Below are positions 28,516-36,463 of a DNA stretch of 43,819 bases, piece after piece. The stretch is from Novacetimonas hansenii JCM 7643 (lineage in GTDB: Bacteria > Pseudomonadota > Alphaproteobacteria > Acetobacterales > Acetobacteraceae), in NCBI RefSeq assembly GCF_000964405.1, contig NZ_BANE01000055.1:1-43819 (forward strand), given 5' to 3'. A program made the translations under genes and the position numbers. The notes below the pieces were generated by a model. The model was not told the origin of the DNA, did no database searches, and saw nothing but the letters and a program-made list of their open reading frames with translations. Position 1 is the first letter of the stretch, and the number at the start of each line of letters is the position of its first letter.

Positions 28516-28677
28516 ATGAGTGTCATGAAATTTTCCCTCTATACACAGACGGAAAACCAGCCCCTGTTTCACTGGGTGCGACGTGAACTGCATGAATGTT
28601 TTGACTTTATCATGCATGAACCGCCCCCGGACGAGATACTTGCCCTGCTGGAGGGTGCGGACTCCATACGTTCCTGA
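28516..28677 (+). CDS. NepR-like small protein (putative anti-sigma factor)
   Basis: 53 aa from ATG 28516, chosen because AGGGAGG ends six bases upstream (an ATG at 28513 is directly in front). The core VRRELHECFDFIMHEPPPDEILALLEGA follows the NepR pattern: an amphipathic helix, then E-P-x-P-x-x-hydrophobic-x-x-L-L. NepR proteins hold the general-stress sigma factor EcfG inactive until phospho-PhyR sequesters them. No ecfG or phyR gene is in the window, which is unusual for a NepR gene. Assignment rests on a short motif and is moderate. Confidence 0.55.
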   Translation: MSVMKFSLYTQTENQPLFHWVRRELHECFDFIMHEPPPDEILALLEGADSIRS

Positions 28678-28727
28678 AGGCAGCACGTATCCAGGGTGCC
28701 CAGTTCTTATGGGGCGGAGTGTCGTGT

Positions 28728-28750
28728 GGCTGAGGGGATTTCCCCCAGCC
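28728..28750. terminator. Hairpin between convergent genes
   Basis: GGCTG-A-GGGG pairs with CCCC-CAGCC across a 4-nt loop with one bulge. It lies between the ends of the NepR-like gene and the creatininase-family gene. Neither side has a T-run, so it is a weak candidate for a bidirectional 3' end. Confidence 0.3.
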
Positions 28751-28768
28751 TTGGAAATGGTTTGGGGA

Positions 28769-29587
28769 TCACCATTCCTCCTTCATGAGATGTGACACAA
28801 GGTTGACGCCAAGGGTGGTCAGGCGCTCCACCAGTTCCCGCCCCGCGGTTGGGGAACACAGGCGCGGGTCGGCCTGCATGACCCCCTGCGTTGCGATTTC
28901 GTCAATTTCAAGGGGAAAGTGGATACTGGAACCCTCGAACCGTGCCGTGGCGAAACCATTTACGGGCAAGCCCATGAACTGCTGTGGATGGGTGGCAGGG
29001 GCCGGCAGAAGGTCGGGACGCACCAGGTCAGGAAACAGCGCCATGGCCACGCTGGATAACGGGTTGCCACCGTGCCCGGCGGAACGTTCCGCCACATCGC
29101 GGTTGCCCATTACTTCGGGGAGCATACCTGCCGCGATGCTCCATAGATAGACACTTGGGATCACCACGCCATGCGTGTGTCGCATCGACAGCGTGACATC
29201 ATGCACGGCCTGTGCATTGCCGCCATGTCCGTTGAAGATGATGATGCGTGTCAGCCCGTTACGCCGCAGGCATGACATGATATCGGTCAGGACGGCACGT
29301 AACGTTGCCTGGCCCAGTGCAATTCCGCCGATGACGCTGCCGAAATAATCCGCCCCGCCATAAGGCAGGACGGGCGCGACGTAGGTTCCGATGCCACGTG
29401 CCCGCGTGGCAAGTGCCACACGGCGTGCGATTGCATCCGCGCACAGGTAATCCCCCATGGGGGCGTGCGGGCCCTGATCTTCATGGCTGCCAAGGGGCAG
29501 GATGATAACGGGGTTATCCGCAAGTGCGGTGCGTGCTTCCTGCGCGGTGAGTTCGGAGAGACATAGTTTTTCTGTGGTCTGTTTCAT
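28769..29587 (-). CDS. Creatininase-family amidohydrolase
   Basis: 272 aa. Family members are metal-dependent enzymes acting on cyclic amides or peptides (creatininase, MftE, FAPy deformylase); the substrate here is unknown. Metal-site signatures: ILPLGSHEDQGPHAPMGD near residues 30-47, NGHGGN near 124, and GHGGNPLSS near 174. The first departs from the common E-Q-H-G-P-H-L-P pattern in having Gln where the second ligand His sits. HAGExETS is also replaced, so this is a divergent subgroup, not creatininase itself. It is divergent from the nitroreductase gene. Confidence 0.82.
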   Translation of the reverse strand: MKQTTEKLCLSELTAQEARTALADNPVIILPLGSHEDQGPHAPMGDYLCADAIARRVALATRARGIGTYVAPVLPYGGADYFGSVIGGIALGQATLRAVLTDIMSCLRRNGLTRIIIFNGHGGNAQAVHDVTLSMRHTHGVVIPSVYLWSIAAGMLPEVMGNRDVAERSAGHGGNPLSSVAMALFPDLVRPDLLPAPATHPQQFMGLPVNGFATARFEGSSIHFPLEIDEIATQGVMQADPRLCSPTAGRELVERLTTLGVNLVSHLMKEEW

Positions 29588-29637
29588 ACGGAAAATTCCA
29601 ATTCGGGAGCATGTATATCGCGAAAAATTTTAGTAAT

Positions 29638-29654
29638 TTGAAAATATTTTTCAA
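29638..29654. promoter_or_regulatory. Inverted repeat in the divergent creatininase/nitroreductase region
   Basis: TTGAAAA-TAT-TTTTCAA is a perfect 7-bp dyad about 50 bases before the creatininase-family start codon. Size and position fit an operator or an overlapping promoter element. Confidence 0.35.
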
Positions 29655-29688
29655 TCCGCCCTGATGTGCAATCATGCTGCATGTCGTG

Positions 29689-29716
29689 AGAATTCCTGAA
29701 TGGAAGAATTCTTTTT
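29689..29716 (+). terminator. AT-rich hairpin with T-run, possible attenuator
   Basis: AGAATTC and GAATTCT are arms around a 10-nt loop, followed by TTTT on the plus strand. The stem is weak (7 bp, AT-rich). It lies upstream of the nitroreductase gene, where no plus-strand gene needs terminating. Confidence 0.3.
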
Positions 29717-29735
29717 CATATGTTGGGGGATATGC

Positions 29736-29771
29736 AAAAGCCGGGGCGACAGTCCCTGATACCCGCTTTTT
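29736..29771 (+). terminator. Terminator-like hairpin ahead of the nitroreductase gene
   Basis: AAAAGCCGGG pairs with CCCGCTTTT (one bulged C) over a loop of about 17 nt and runs into TTTTT on the plus strand. It also has four T on the minus strand. Neither neighbouring gene ends here, so it would end a small RNA or act in the leader of the nitroreductase transcript. Confidence 0.4.
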
Positions 29772-29854
29772 CCGTCCACATGTCTGTCTTTGCCGGGAAC
29801 ATGTGGCGTAACATATCCCGATTTTTCATAATAACCGATGGCAGGTAAACCCAC

Positions 29855-30466
29855 ATGACCCAACCTCCCGCCCGCACTTCCGAGACCTCGGTGGATCGCC
29901 TGATCCTTGACCGCTGGTCTCCCTATGCCTTTACCCCGGCCCTGATTGAGGAAACGGAACTTCTGTCCTTCCTTGATGCCGGGCGGTGGGCGCCTTCGGC
30001 CTATAATTCACAGCCATGGCGTTTTATCTATGCCCGGCGTGACACTGCGGATTGGGAACGTTTCCTGTCGTGGTTGATCCCGTTCAACCATTCATGGGCA
30101 CAGAATGCCTCCGCCGTTGTTTATGTCGCTTCGCATACGGTCATGAATATCGGACAGGTGGAACCTGTGCCCGCCCCTACCCATTCATTTGATACCGGTG
30201 CAGCGTCAGTTCTGGTGCAACTGCAACTGAACAAGGCTGGGTGGGCAGCCCATCCCATCAGCGGCTTTGATCATGATCTGGCGCGTGCAGGGCTGGAATT
30301 GCCCGAAGATTATGCTCTTGATGCCGCCATCATCATCGGACGCCCAGGCGATGCCGGGAGCCTGCCAGAAGGGCTGCGTGCGCGTAATGTCCCCTCCTCC
30401 CGACGTCCTCTTGCTGATGTCGCGTTTTCCGGGCGGTTCCCAGGCCAACAGCAGGATGTGGACTGA
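29855..30466 (+). CDS. Nitroreductase-family FMN oxidoreductase
   Basis: 203 aa, the normal size for the single-domain FMN-dependent family that reduces nitro compounds, quinones or unsaturated carbonyls with NAD(P)H. The N-terminal FMN-phosphate contact is SVDRLILDRWSPYAFTP, followed by the signature LSFLDAGRWAPSAYNSQPWRFIYA. The middle has FDTGAASVLVQLQLNKAGWAAHPISGFD, and the end has DAAIIIGRPG. The real substrate is unknown. The start ATG has GGCAGGT upstream. Confidence 0.88.
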   Translation: MTQPPARTSETSVDRLILDRWSPYAFTPALIEETELLSFLDAGRWAPSAYNSQPWRFIYARRDTADWERFLSWLIPFNHSWAQNASAVVYVASHTVMNIGQVEPVPAPTHSFDTGAASVLVQLQLNKAGWAAHPISGFDHDLARAGLELPEDYALDAAIIIGRPGDAGSLPEGLRARNVPSSRRPLADVAFSGRFPGQQQDVD

Positions 30467-30550
30467 AGGGGAACGCGCACACACGTCTGTATGCGTATAT
30501 GATCTGTAAATGGAGGGGGTATTTGGAAAACAAACTATTTATATAAATGT

Positions 30551-30591
30551 AAAAATTTCCAAGATACTGTTTTTTCGCAGTATCTTGGAAA
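30551..30591 (-). terminator. Terminator downstream of rarA
   Basis: A perfect 14-bp stem (30556-30569 with 30578-30591) has an 8-nt loop and is followed on the minus strand by TTTTT (complement of 30551-30555). It lies about 140 bases past the rarA stop, in the AT-rich gap between the convergent nitroreductase and rarA genes. The rest of that gap shows no gene. Confidence 0.75.
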
Positions 30592-30733
30592 ATATTCATA
30601 AAATTTGTAATTTCAATCGTATATTGGTTCTTCCTCTTGAGAAGTGTTTAACAATCCATCGGATTGGAAAGTTTTTCGTAATAATATTTCTAAAATACAG
30701 GATGGTAATTTTAATAATCGTAGTAAACATTGC

Positions 30734-32029
30734 CTAGTTTTCGCGGCGCTGGTCCCACCATGCCAATCGCTTCAGGATATCGCGTTCATATCCCCGTGCA
30801 TTGGGACGATAGATTTCCGGTCTGTCTGGCCCGCTTAATATGTCTGGAAAAAACGGCTGACCGCTGAAGGCATGCGGGAAATCATGGTCGTATCTGTATC
30901 CATCCTTGAAGCCCTGCGCCTTCATCAGTGCCGTTGGCGCATTGACCAGATGCTTTGGCGGCATGATTGAACCATGTGCCTCGGCAAGGTCCATGGCGGT
31001 GTAGAATGCCTTGTAGATTGCATTGGATTTGATCGCGGTGGCCAGGTATCCCACGCATTGTGCAAGTGCGGGCAGTCCTTCTGGTTCCCCGATCCGTTCA
31101 AACACAGCCGCGCAGGCGGCGGCCTGTTCGATGGCGCGCGGATCGGCAAGACCGACTTCCTCCGTCGCCATGACCATCAGGCGGCGCAGGATCGCGCGTG
31201 GTGGTTCCCCACTTCTGAGCAGCCGGGCCAGCCAGTAAAGTGCTGCCTGCACATCCGAACCCCGGATTGATTTCTGAAACGCGGACAGTAGCGCGTGATG
31301 AATGTCCGATCCCTTGTCGCCGGCATGTGCTTTGCGTTGTACAAGGGTATGAAGCTGTTCGGGCGTAACGGCGGCGTCAGGGCCGAGATCCGACAGTGCT
31401 TCGGCCATCACCAGCAGGTAACGCCCGTCGCCATCCGCCATGTTCAGCAGTTCGGTGCGCGCCTCCGCCTCAAGGGGAAGCGTATGGCCCAAATGCGCCT
31501 CCGCCCGTTCCAGCAGGATCGACAGGTCGTGTGTGGCAAGCCGTTCAAGCACCATGACCTGCGCCCTGCTGGCAAGCGCGCGATTCAGTTCAAAAGAGGG
31601 ATTTTCGGTGGTTGCACCGATCAGGACGATGGTCCCGTCTTCCACATACGGTAACAGTGCATCCTGCTGTGCCTTGTTCCAGCGATGGATTTCATCGACG
31701 AACAGGACCATGCCCTTTGTCTGCCCCTGCTGGCGAAGGCCCTGCGCCCGGGCGAGTGCTTTTTTCAGGTCTGCCATACCTGACATGACGGCGGAGATCT
31801 GTTCAAACGCCATGCCCGAACGCGCGGCGAGTATGCGTGCCAGCGTGGTTTTTCCCGTTCCCGGAGGACCCCAGAAAATCATGGATGACAGGCGCCCCGA
31901 TGCCACCATGCGGCCAATGGGCCGATCTGGGGCCATCAGGTGGGCCTGGCCGATGACATCCTCGATCCGTTCCGGACGCAGGGCTTCGGCAAGGGGACGG
32001 GGCGCTACGGTCTCGAACAGGGATGTCAC
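30734..32029 (-). CDS. rarA: Replication-associated recombination protein A (AAA+ ATPase)
   Basis: This clamp-loader-like AAA+ ATPase (also MgsA) acts at stalled replication forks. It has 431 aa. Walker A is GPPGTGKTT near residue 55, Walker B is LFVDEIHRWN, sensor 1 is LIGATTENPSFELN, and the C-terminal tetramerisation domain has the family-typical GVGLADPRAIEQA-like stretch, AIKSNAIYKAFYTAMDLA and GYRYDHDFPHAFSGQ. It is divergent from the sugar dehydrogenase-like gene, and a terminator lies downstream. Confidence 0.95.
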   Translation of the reverse strand: MTSLFETVAPRPLAEALRPERIEDVIGQAHLMAPDRPIGRMVASGRLSSMIFWGPPGTGKTTLARILAARSGMAFEQISAVMSGMADLKKALARAQGLRQQGQTKGMVLFVDEIHRWNKAQQDALLPYVEDGTIVLIGATTENPSFELNRALASRAQVMVLERLATHDLSILLERAEAHLGHTLPLEAEARTELLNMADGDGRYLLVMAEALSDLGPDAAVTPEQLHTLVQRKAHAGDKGSDIHHALLSAFQKSIRGSDVQAALYWLARLLRSGEPPRAILRRLMVMATEEVGLADPRAIEQAAACAAVFERIGEPEGLPALAQCVGYLATAIKSNAIYKAFYTAMDLAEAHGSIMPPKHLVNAPTALMKAQGFKDGYRYDHDFPHAFSGQPFFPDILSGPDRPEIYRPNARGYERDILKRLAWWDQRREN

Positions 32030-32146
32030 GTTTTCTCCATGGTGTTCATGTCTATGCCGGATTATGCATTTTCCAGATGCGTTTCAGAAGACGGAAGCCC
32101 TACATTTATGTTCCCTGTTCTGTCGTCCCTGATAAAGGATCGGATC

Positions 32147-33277
32147 ATGTCATCTTGTCGCCTGGGTCGTCATGGTATCGTGCTCTCACTGTTTCTGGGG
32201 GCATCATTTTGGCATATGGCCGCACAGGCCGCCCCACGGCCAGAGGCGCTGCAACTGCCAGCGGGGTTCCATATTGCTACTTATACCAGTCATGTCCCCG
32301 GTGCGCGTGAAATGGTGCTTGGTGATCGGGGGACGATTTTTGTCGGCTCCATGGGGGCGGGCAAGGTCTATGCCCTGACAGACGGCGCAGACGGCCATGC
32401 GCCACAAGTGCGGGTGGTGGCCCATGGCCTGAACCTCCCGGTTGGTGTGGCCTTTCATCAGGGGGATCTGTATATTTCCGATACCCGCCGGATTGTCGTC
32501 CTCCGGGGGATAGAGGACCGGTTGGACCACCCGCCCACACCGCAAACGGTCGCGGATAACCTGCCCTATCGTGCGGGGGACCATTCATGGAAATTCATTG
32601 CGTTTGGACCAGATGGCAAGCTGTATGTTCCGATTGGCGCACCGTGCAATGTTTGTGATATCGGGCATGAGTTCGGTCGTCTGATCCGCATGAATCCCGA
32701 CGGCACCGGGCGTGAGGATGTGGCGTATGGCATCCGTAACACCGTGGGATTTACGTGGCAGCCCGGAACGGGCGCCCTGTGGTTTACCGATAATGGCCGC
32801 GATATGATGGGCGATGACATCCCATCTGATGAGCTGAACCGTATTGACAGGGTTGGGCAATCCTTTGGATTTCCCTATTGCCATCAGGGTAACATTCCTG
32901 ATCCTGTCTATGGCAAGGGTCATCCATGTGCTGGGTTTACACCGCCTGTCCTCAGGCTGGGCGCACATGTCGCGGCCCTCGGGTTACGGTTTTACGAAGG
33001 AACGATGTTTCCCGCAATGTATCGTGGTGGCCTGCTGATTGCGGAGCATGGGTCATGGAACCGTTCCCGTCTGTCGGGATACAGGGTGGTGGCAGTTCCT
33101 GTCAGTGCGGGTGGCAGCGTAGGGCCAGCCTCTGTCCTTGTAGATGGTTTTCAACATGACGAGACCCCGTGGGGACGGCCTGCGGATGTACAGCCACTGC
33201 CCGATGGCAGCGTCCTTGTCAGTGATGACCTGGCCGGTGCGATCTATCGTCTGAGCTATGATGGACATGCGGGTTGA
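32147..33277 (+). CDS. PQQ-dependent sugar (sorbosone-type) dehydrogenase-like secreted protein
   Basis: 376 aa with a Sec signal ending in MAAQA. The mature protein is a six-bladed propeller of the soluble glucose/sorbosone dehydrogenase (GSDH) family: FIAFGPDGKLYVPIGAPCNVCD, GRLIRMNPDGTGREDVAYGIRN, WFTDNGRDMMGDDIPSDELN, LRFYEGTMFP and WGRPADVQPLPDGSVLVSDD. Such proteins oxidise an aldose or sorbosone with PQQ in the periplasm, a theme of acetic acid bacteria; the actual substrate is not known. The frame is open upstream to 31940, but ATG 32147 has AAGGA upstream and a proper signal peptide. Confidence 0.87.
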   Translation: MSSCRLGRHGIVLSLFLGASFWHMAAQAAPRPEALQLPAGFHIATYTSHVPGAREMVLGDRGTIFVGSMGAGKVYALTDGADGHAPQVRVVAHGLNLPVGVAFHQGDLYISDTRRIVVLRGIEDRLDHPPTPQTVADNLPYRAGDHSWKFIAFGPDGKLYVPIGAPCNVCDIGHEFGRLIRMNPDGTGREDVAYGIRNTVGFTWQPGTGALWFTDNGRDMMGDDIPSDELNRIDRVGQSFGFPYCHQGNIPDPVYGKGHPCAGFTPPVLRLGAHVAALGLRFYEGTMFPAMYRGGLLIAEHGSWNRSRLSGYRVVAVPVSAGGSVGPASVLVDGFQHDETPWGRPADVQPLPDGSVLVSDDLAGAIYRLSYDGHAG

Positions 33278-33291
33278 AATGCGGATGGCAG

Positions 33292-33321
33292 AATATCCGA
33301 ACACCATAAAATTCGGATATT
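33292..33321 (+). terminator. Hairpin after the sugar dehydrogenase-like gene
   Basis: AATATCCGAA pairs with TTCGGATATT (10 bp, perfect) over a 10-nt loop, 14 bases past the stop codon. The following TCAGTAACGG is not a T-run, so it may be a weak terminator or a 3'-end stabiliser. Confidence 0.5.
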
Positions 33322-33441
33322 TCAGTAACGGTATGTAAAAAATAAATAAACCACTGACGGGGAATGAGTAATTCGCGAATGTATTTTATAATATTTTCCA
33401 CGAAAAAAGTGTAAATTCAAAAACCGTGATGGTCATATTTA

Positions 33442-33585
33442 GAGACTGTTTGAAAAGGCAGGCGTAATAACATACTGAAATCATAAAGGTTTTTGGTGAA
33501 TTTTTTCAAAAAGATTCAGAAGACGCCGCCTTTTTTCAAAAAGGCGGCACCCAAAAACTTTTCCTGTTTTTTTTCAAACAATCTC
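33442..33585 (+). repeat. MITE-like repeat, complete copy 2
   Basis: 144 bp with terminal inverted repeats GAGACTGTTTGAAAA and TTTTCAAACAATCTC (one mismatch), flanked on both sides by TTA as a 3-bp target duplication. Inside is a GCCGCCTTTTT/AAAAAGGCGGC hairpin at 33525-33548. No coding capacity. The TNA duplication suggests mobilisation by an IS5/IS1031-type transposase. The rest of the gap (33278-33737) shows no gene; on the minus strand the internal hairpin may also end the Hsp70-like transcript. Confidence 0.75.
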
Positions 33586-33737
33586 TTAATCTGTGTGCTT
33601 GATCGATTCTGCACCCAATCCGATTTGAAGCATCTGTCTGGAAATTATCTTGTCGCCATAAGAGTCCGGTGGGTGTTCTGTAATGTTTGCAAAAAGCAAT
33701 CCTCACAAAACACCTGTGAAATTTAGTCCCGTTTCTC

Positions 33738-35030
33738 TCAGGGCTGCGCATTCATCAGGGCCAACCCCTCTGCGACCGAGACGAACTCTCCGCCCGTATC
33801 AACACGTTCCGCGCCAAAGCGACGGGTGAACAGGTCCCGCACCGCAGGTACGAACGATGTGCCACCGGTCAGGAAAACGCGGTCTATCGCGCTTGCAGGC
33901 AGCGCCGCACGTTCAAGGGCGTTTTCAACGGCCGCATCAAAGCGATGCAGGTCCGGGGCGATCCAGTTTTCGAATTCGGTGCGTGTGATTGTACGATTGA
34001 TGTGAATATCCCGGTGATCATATGTCAAGATCGCGCGGTCGGCCTGTGACAATTCCCGCTTTGCCGCGCCCACGGCACGATAAAGTGCCTGCCCCTGCTG
34101 ATCATCAATCAGGTTACGCAATGCAAGTAGTCGATCCGGTTCTGAGGCCGTGCGCGCCACTTCCGAGATATCGCGCAGGGTTTGTGGCGTGCGCATCAGG
34201 GCAAGGCGATGCCAGCGGCCAAGGCTTGCATACCATTCCGCCGGGACCGGCAGTGGTGCGCCACCCATCACGCGATAAGTGGTATGCCGTCCCAGTTCAG
34301 GGGCAATGACATTATCAATGATACGGTAATCGAACTGATCGCCTGCGATGCCAACACCGGAATATCCTAATGGTGTTGCCCGATGCGGGGTATCGGGGTC
34401 GAAACGCAGGATGGAAAAATCACTGGTGCCCCCACCGAAATCCCCCACCAGCACGGTGGCTGGTGTGCCAAGGCGGCGGGCGAAGCGCCACCCTGCGGCT
34501 TCGGGTTCGAGGGCTACATCGACATGGTGAAACCCTGCGGCACGGAAACTGTCGCGCAATCGCTGCTCCCCAAAGGCATCATCGACGCCGTCCCCCGCGA
34601 AATGCACTGGGCGTCCCACCGTGGCGGTGACTGTGGCGGGATCAATTCCGATCGTGCGCATCAGGCAACCCAGAAAGCGCGCGATCATCATCTCCAGCGT
34701 CATGACATGCCCAAGCAGGCGCGTCTGGCGAAAGGAGGCCTGCGCCAGATAGGATTTCATGGACATGATCAGGCGGCTTTCGGCCGGATCCTCCAGATAG
34801 GCATCGATAGCTGCGGCACCTATGGCTTCGCACAGGCTGATGCGCCCTGCCTGCGTTTCCTCATGCCACAGGCACAGCAGCGAACGGCAGGTTTCCGTGG
34901 CCTCGTGATGGGGAAAGGAAAAGCGTGCCGGATGGGGGTGCCCATTTTCATCCAGCAGGACAACAACAGTGTTGGTCGTGCCGAAATCAATGCCGAGCCT
35001 GACGCTCTGGGGGGATCCGATGGAAGACAT
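33738..35030 (-). CDS. Hsp70-like ATPase without substrate-binding domain (YegD type)
   Basis: 430 aa, so only the actin-like nucleotide-binding domain of the DnaK family plus a short extension is present. Phosphate 1 is RLGIDFGTTNTVVVLLDENG, phosphate 2 is VLVGDFGGGTSDFSILRF, and the adenosine motif is DRVFLTGGTSFVPAVRDLF near the C-terminus. The lidded peptide-binding half of DnaK is missing, as in E. coli YegD. Its client is unknown. It follows the amidohydrolase gene by 56 bases on the same strand and is likely cotranscribed with it. It ends before the MITE copy 2. Confidence 0.88.
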   Translation of the reverse strand: MSSIGSPQSVRLGIDFGTTNTVVVLLDENGHPHPARFSFPHHEATETCRSLLCLWHEETQAGRISLCEAIGAAAIDAYLEDPAESRLIMSMKSYLAQASFRQTRLLGHVMTLEMMIARFLGCLMRTIGIDPATVTATVGRPVHFAGDGVDDAFGEQRLRDSFRAAGFHHVDVALEPEAAGWRFARRLGTPATVLVGDFGGGTSDFSILRFDPDTPHRATPLGYSGVGIAGDQFDYRIIDNVIAPELGRHTTYRVMGGAPLPVPAEWYASLGRWHRLALMRTPQTLRDISEVARTASEPDRLLALRNLIDDQQGQALYRAVGAAKRELSQADRAILTYDHRDIHINRTITRTEFENWIAPDLHRFDAAVENALERAALPASAIDRVFLTGGTSFVPAVRDLFTRRFGAERVDTGGEFVSVAEGLALMNAQP

Positions 35031-35086
35031 GGCGCCTCAATAATCATCCATCTGCCGTATGTCCATCCATCGTAACATCAGTTGCC

Positions 35087-36463
35087 TCAGGCCAGGGTCT
35101 CATTGTTCAGCAAGGCATGGGCCAGACGGTTGTGTCGTTCGGCAAGCATTCCCGTATCATATGTCAGCAGATGTCCGTCACGTACGACGACCTGTCCGTT
35201 GATGATCGACAGTGCCACATTGCGCGGGGTGCAGAACACAAGGGCTGCGACAGGGTCCACCAGCGCCCCGGCATATTCGATGCCACGCATGTCAAAGGCG
35301 ACAAGGTCCGCCGCCATGCCCGGCGACAGATGCCCGATATCATCACGTCCCAGAACGGTGGCCCCCCCTCGTGTCGCAAGTTCGAGAACGGTGCGTGCCC
35401 CCATCATGGGGGTATCGTCCCCATTATCACGCAATCGCGAAACAAGCATCGCCTGGCGTGCCTCTGTCAGCATGTGGCTGCTGTCATTGGAGGCCGAACC
35501 GTCCACCCCCAGCCCTATGGGCACACCATGGGCCATCATGTGGCGCACGGGCGCAATGCCTGACCCCAGACGCATATTGGAACATGGGCAGTGGGCAACG
35601 CCTGTCCCGCTGCGCCCAAAACGTTCAATGCCGGCATGATCCAGACGGACGCAATGTGCATGCCATACATCCGGCCCAAGCCAGCCCGTATCCTCGGCAT
35701 ATTCTGCCGGAGTCATGCCAAAAGTTGCGCGGCTATATTCGATATCGCTGGCGTTTTCAGCAAGATGGGTGTGGAGCCTTGTGCCCGTTGCACGCGCCAG
35801 TGCTGCTGATTCGCGCATCAGATCCCGACTGACGGAAAATGGCGAACAGGGGGCAAGGACAATGCGTCGCATCGCAAGGCGGGAGGGATCATGATATGTT
35901 TCGACCACACGTTGCATGTCATGCAGGATGGTTTTTTCATCCTCCACCAGACTGTCAGGGGGCAGTCCCCCCTTGCTTTCACCGACACTCATTGCGCCAC
36001 GGGCGGCATGAAAGCGCATGCCCATCGTGGTTGCCGCCTCAATCTGGTCATCAAGGCGGCTGCCATTCGGGAACAGGTACAGATGGTCACTACTGGTGGT
36101 GCAGCCCGAAAGAATCAGTTCCGCCATTGCCGTGCATGTAGAAACCCGGATCATGTCCGGCGTCAGGCGTGCCCAGATGGGATAGAGCGTACGCAGCCAG
36201 CCGAACAGGGAGACATCCTGTGCTTCGGGCACGGCACGGGTCAGGGTCTGGTACATGTGGTGATGGGTGTTGACCATGCCTGGCATGACCACATGACCTG
36301 ACATGTCCATGACCTCGTCCGCGGTGGGCGGTACTTCGTCGGCCATGCCAACACGTACGATCTGCTGGTCCTGTATCAGGACCCAGCCCCCGGCGATTTC
36401 ACGTCGCTGCGTATCCATCGTCACAAGCATCAGCGCGTTTTTAAGCAGTATGGAATGGGGCAT
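35087..36463 (-). CDS. Amidohydrolase, 8-oxoguanine deaminase-like
   Basis: 458 aa of the cytosolic amidohydrolase superfamily (subtype of cytosine and guanine deaminases). Metal ligands: GMVNTHHHMYQTLTRA (His-x-His), TRLHTHLAENASD, WHAHCVRLDHAG and GLGVDGSASND (Asp). The stretch MYQTLTRA, the GCTTSSDHLYLFP segment and the overall length match 8-oxoguanine deaminases of Pseudomonas, which turn 8-oxoguanine into urate (EC 3.5.4.32). S-adenosylhomocysteine/TRZ-type deaminases are the alternative. I took ATG 36463 with AAGAAG upstream; a TTG at 36478 could extend it by five residues. Confidence 0.85.
   Translation of the reverse strand: MPHSILLKNALMLVTMDTQRREIAGGWVLIQDQQIVRVGMADEVPPTADEVMDMSGHVVMPGMVNTHHHMYQTLTRAVPEAQDVSLFGWLRTLYPIWARLTPDMIRVSTCTAMAELILSGCTTSSDHLYLFPNGSRLDDQIEAATTMGMRFHAARGAMSVGESKGGLPPDSLVEDEKTILHDMQRVVETYHDPSRLAMRRIVLAPCSPFSVSRDLMRESAALARATGTRLHTHLAENASDIEYSRATFGMTPAEYAEDTGWLGPDVWHAHCVRLDHAGIERFGRSGTGVAHCPCSNMRLGSGIAPVRHMMAHGVPIGLGVDGSASNDSSHMLTEARQAMLVSRLRDNGDDTPMMGARTVLELATRGGATVLGRDDIGHLSPGMAADLVAFDMRGIEYAGALVDPVAALVFCTPRNVALSIINGQVVVRDGHLLTYDTGMLAERHNRLAHALLNNETLA

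Noticed and set aside
33493-33726. 77-aa frame overlapping MITE copy 2
   Set aside because: It mostly translates the repeat hairpin (Phe/Lys runs) and has no start signal or homologue pattern.
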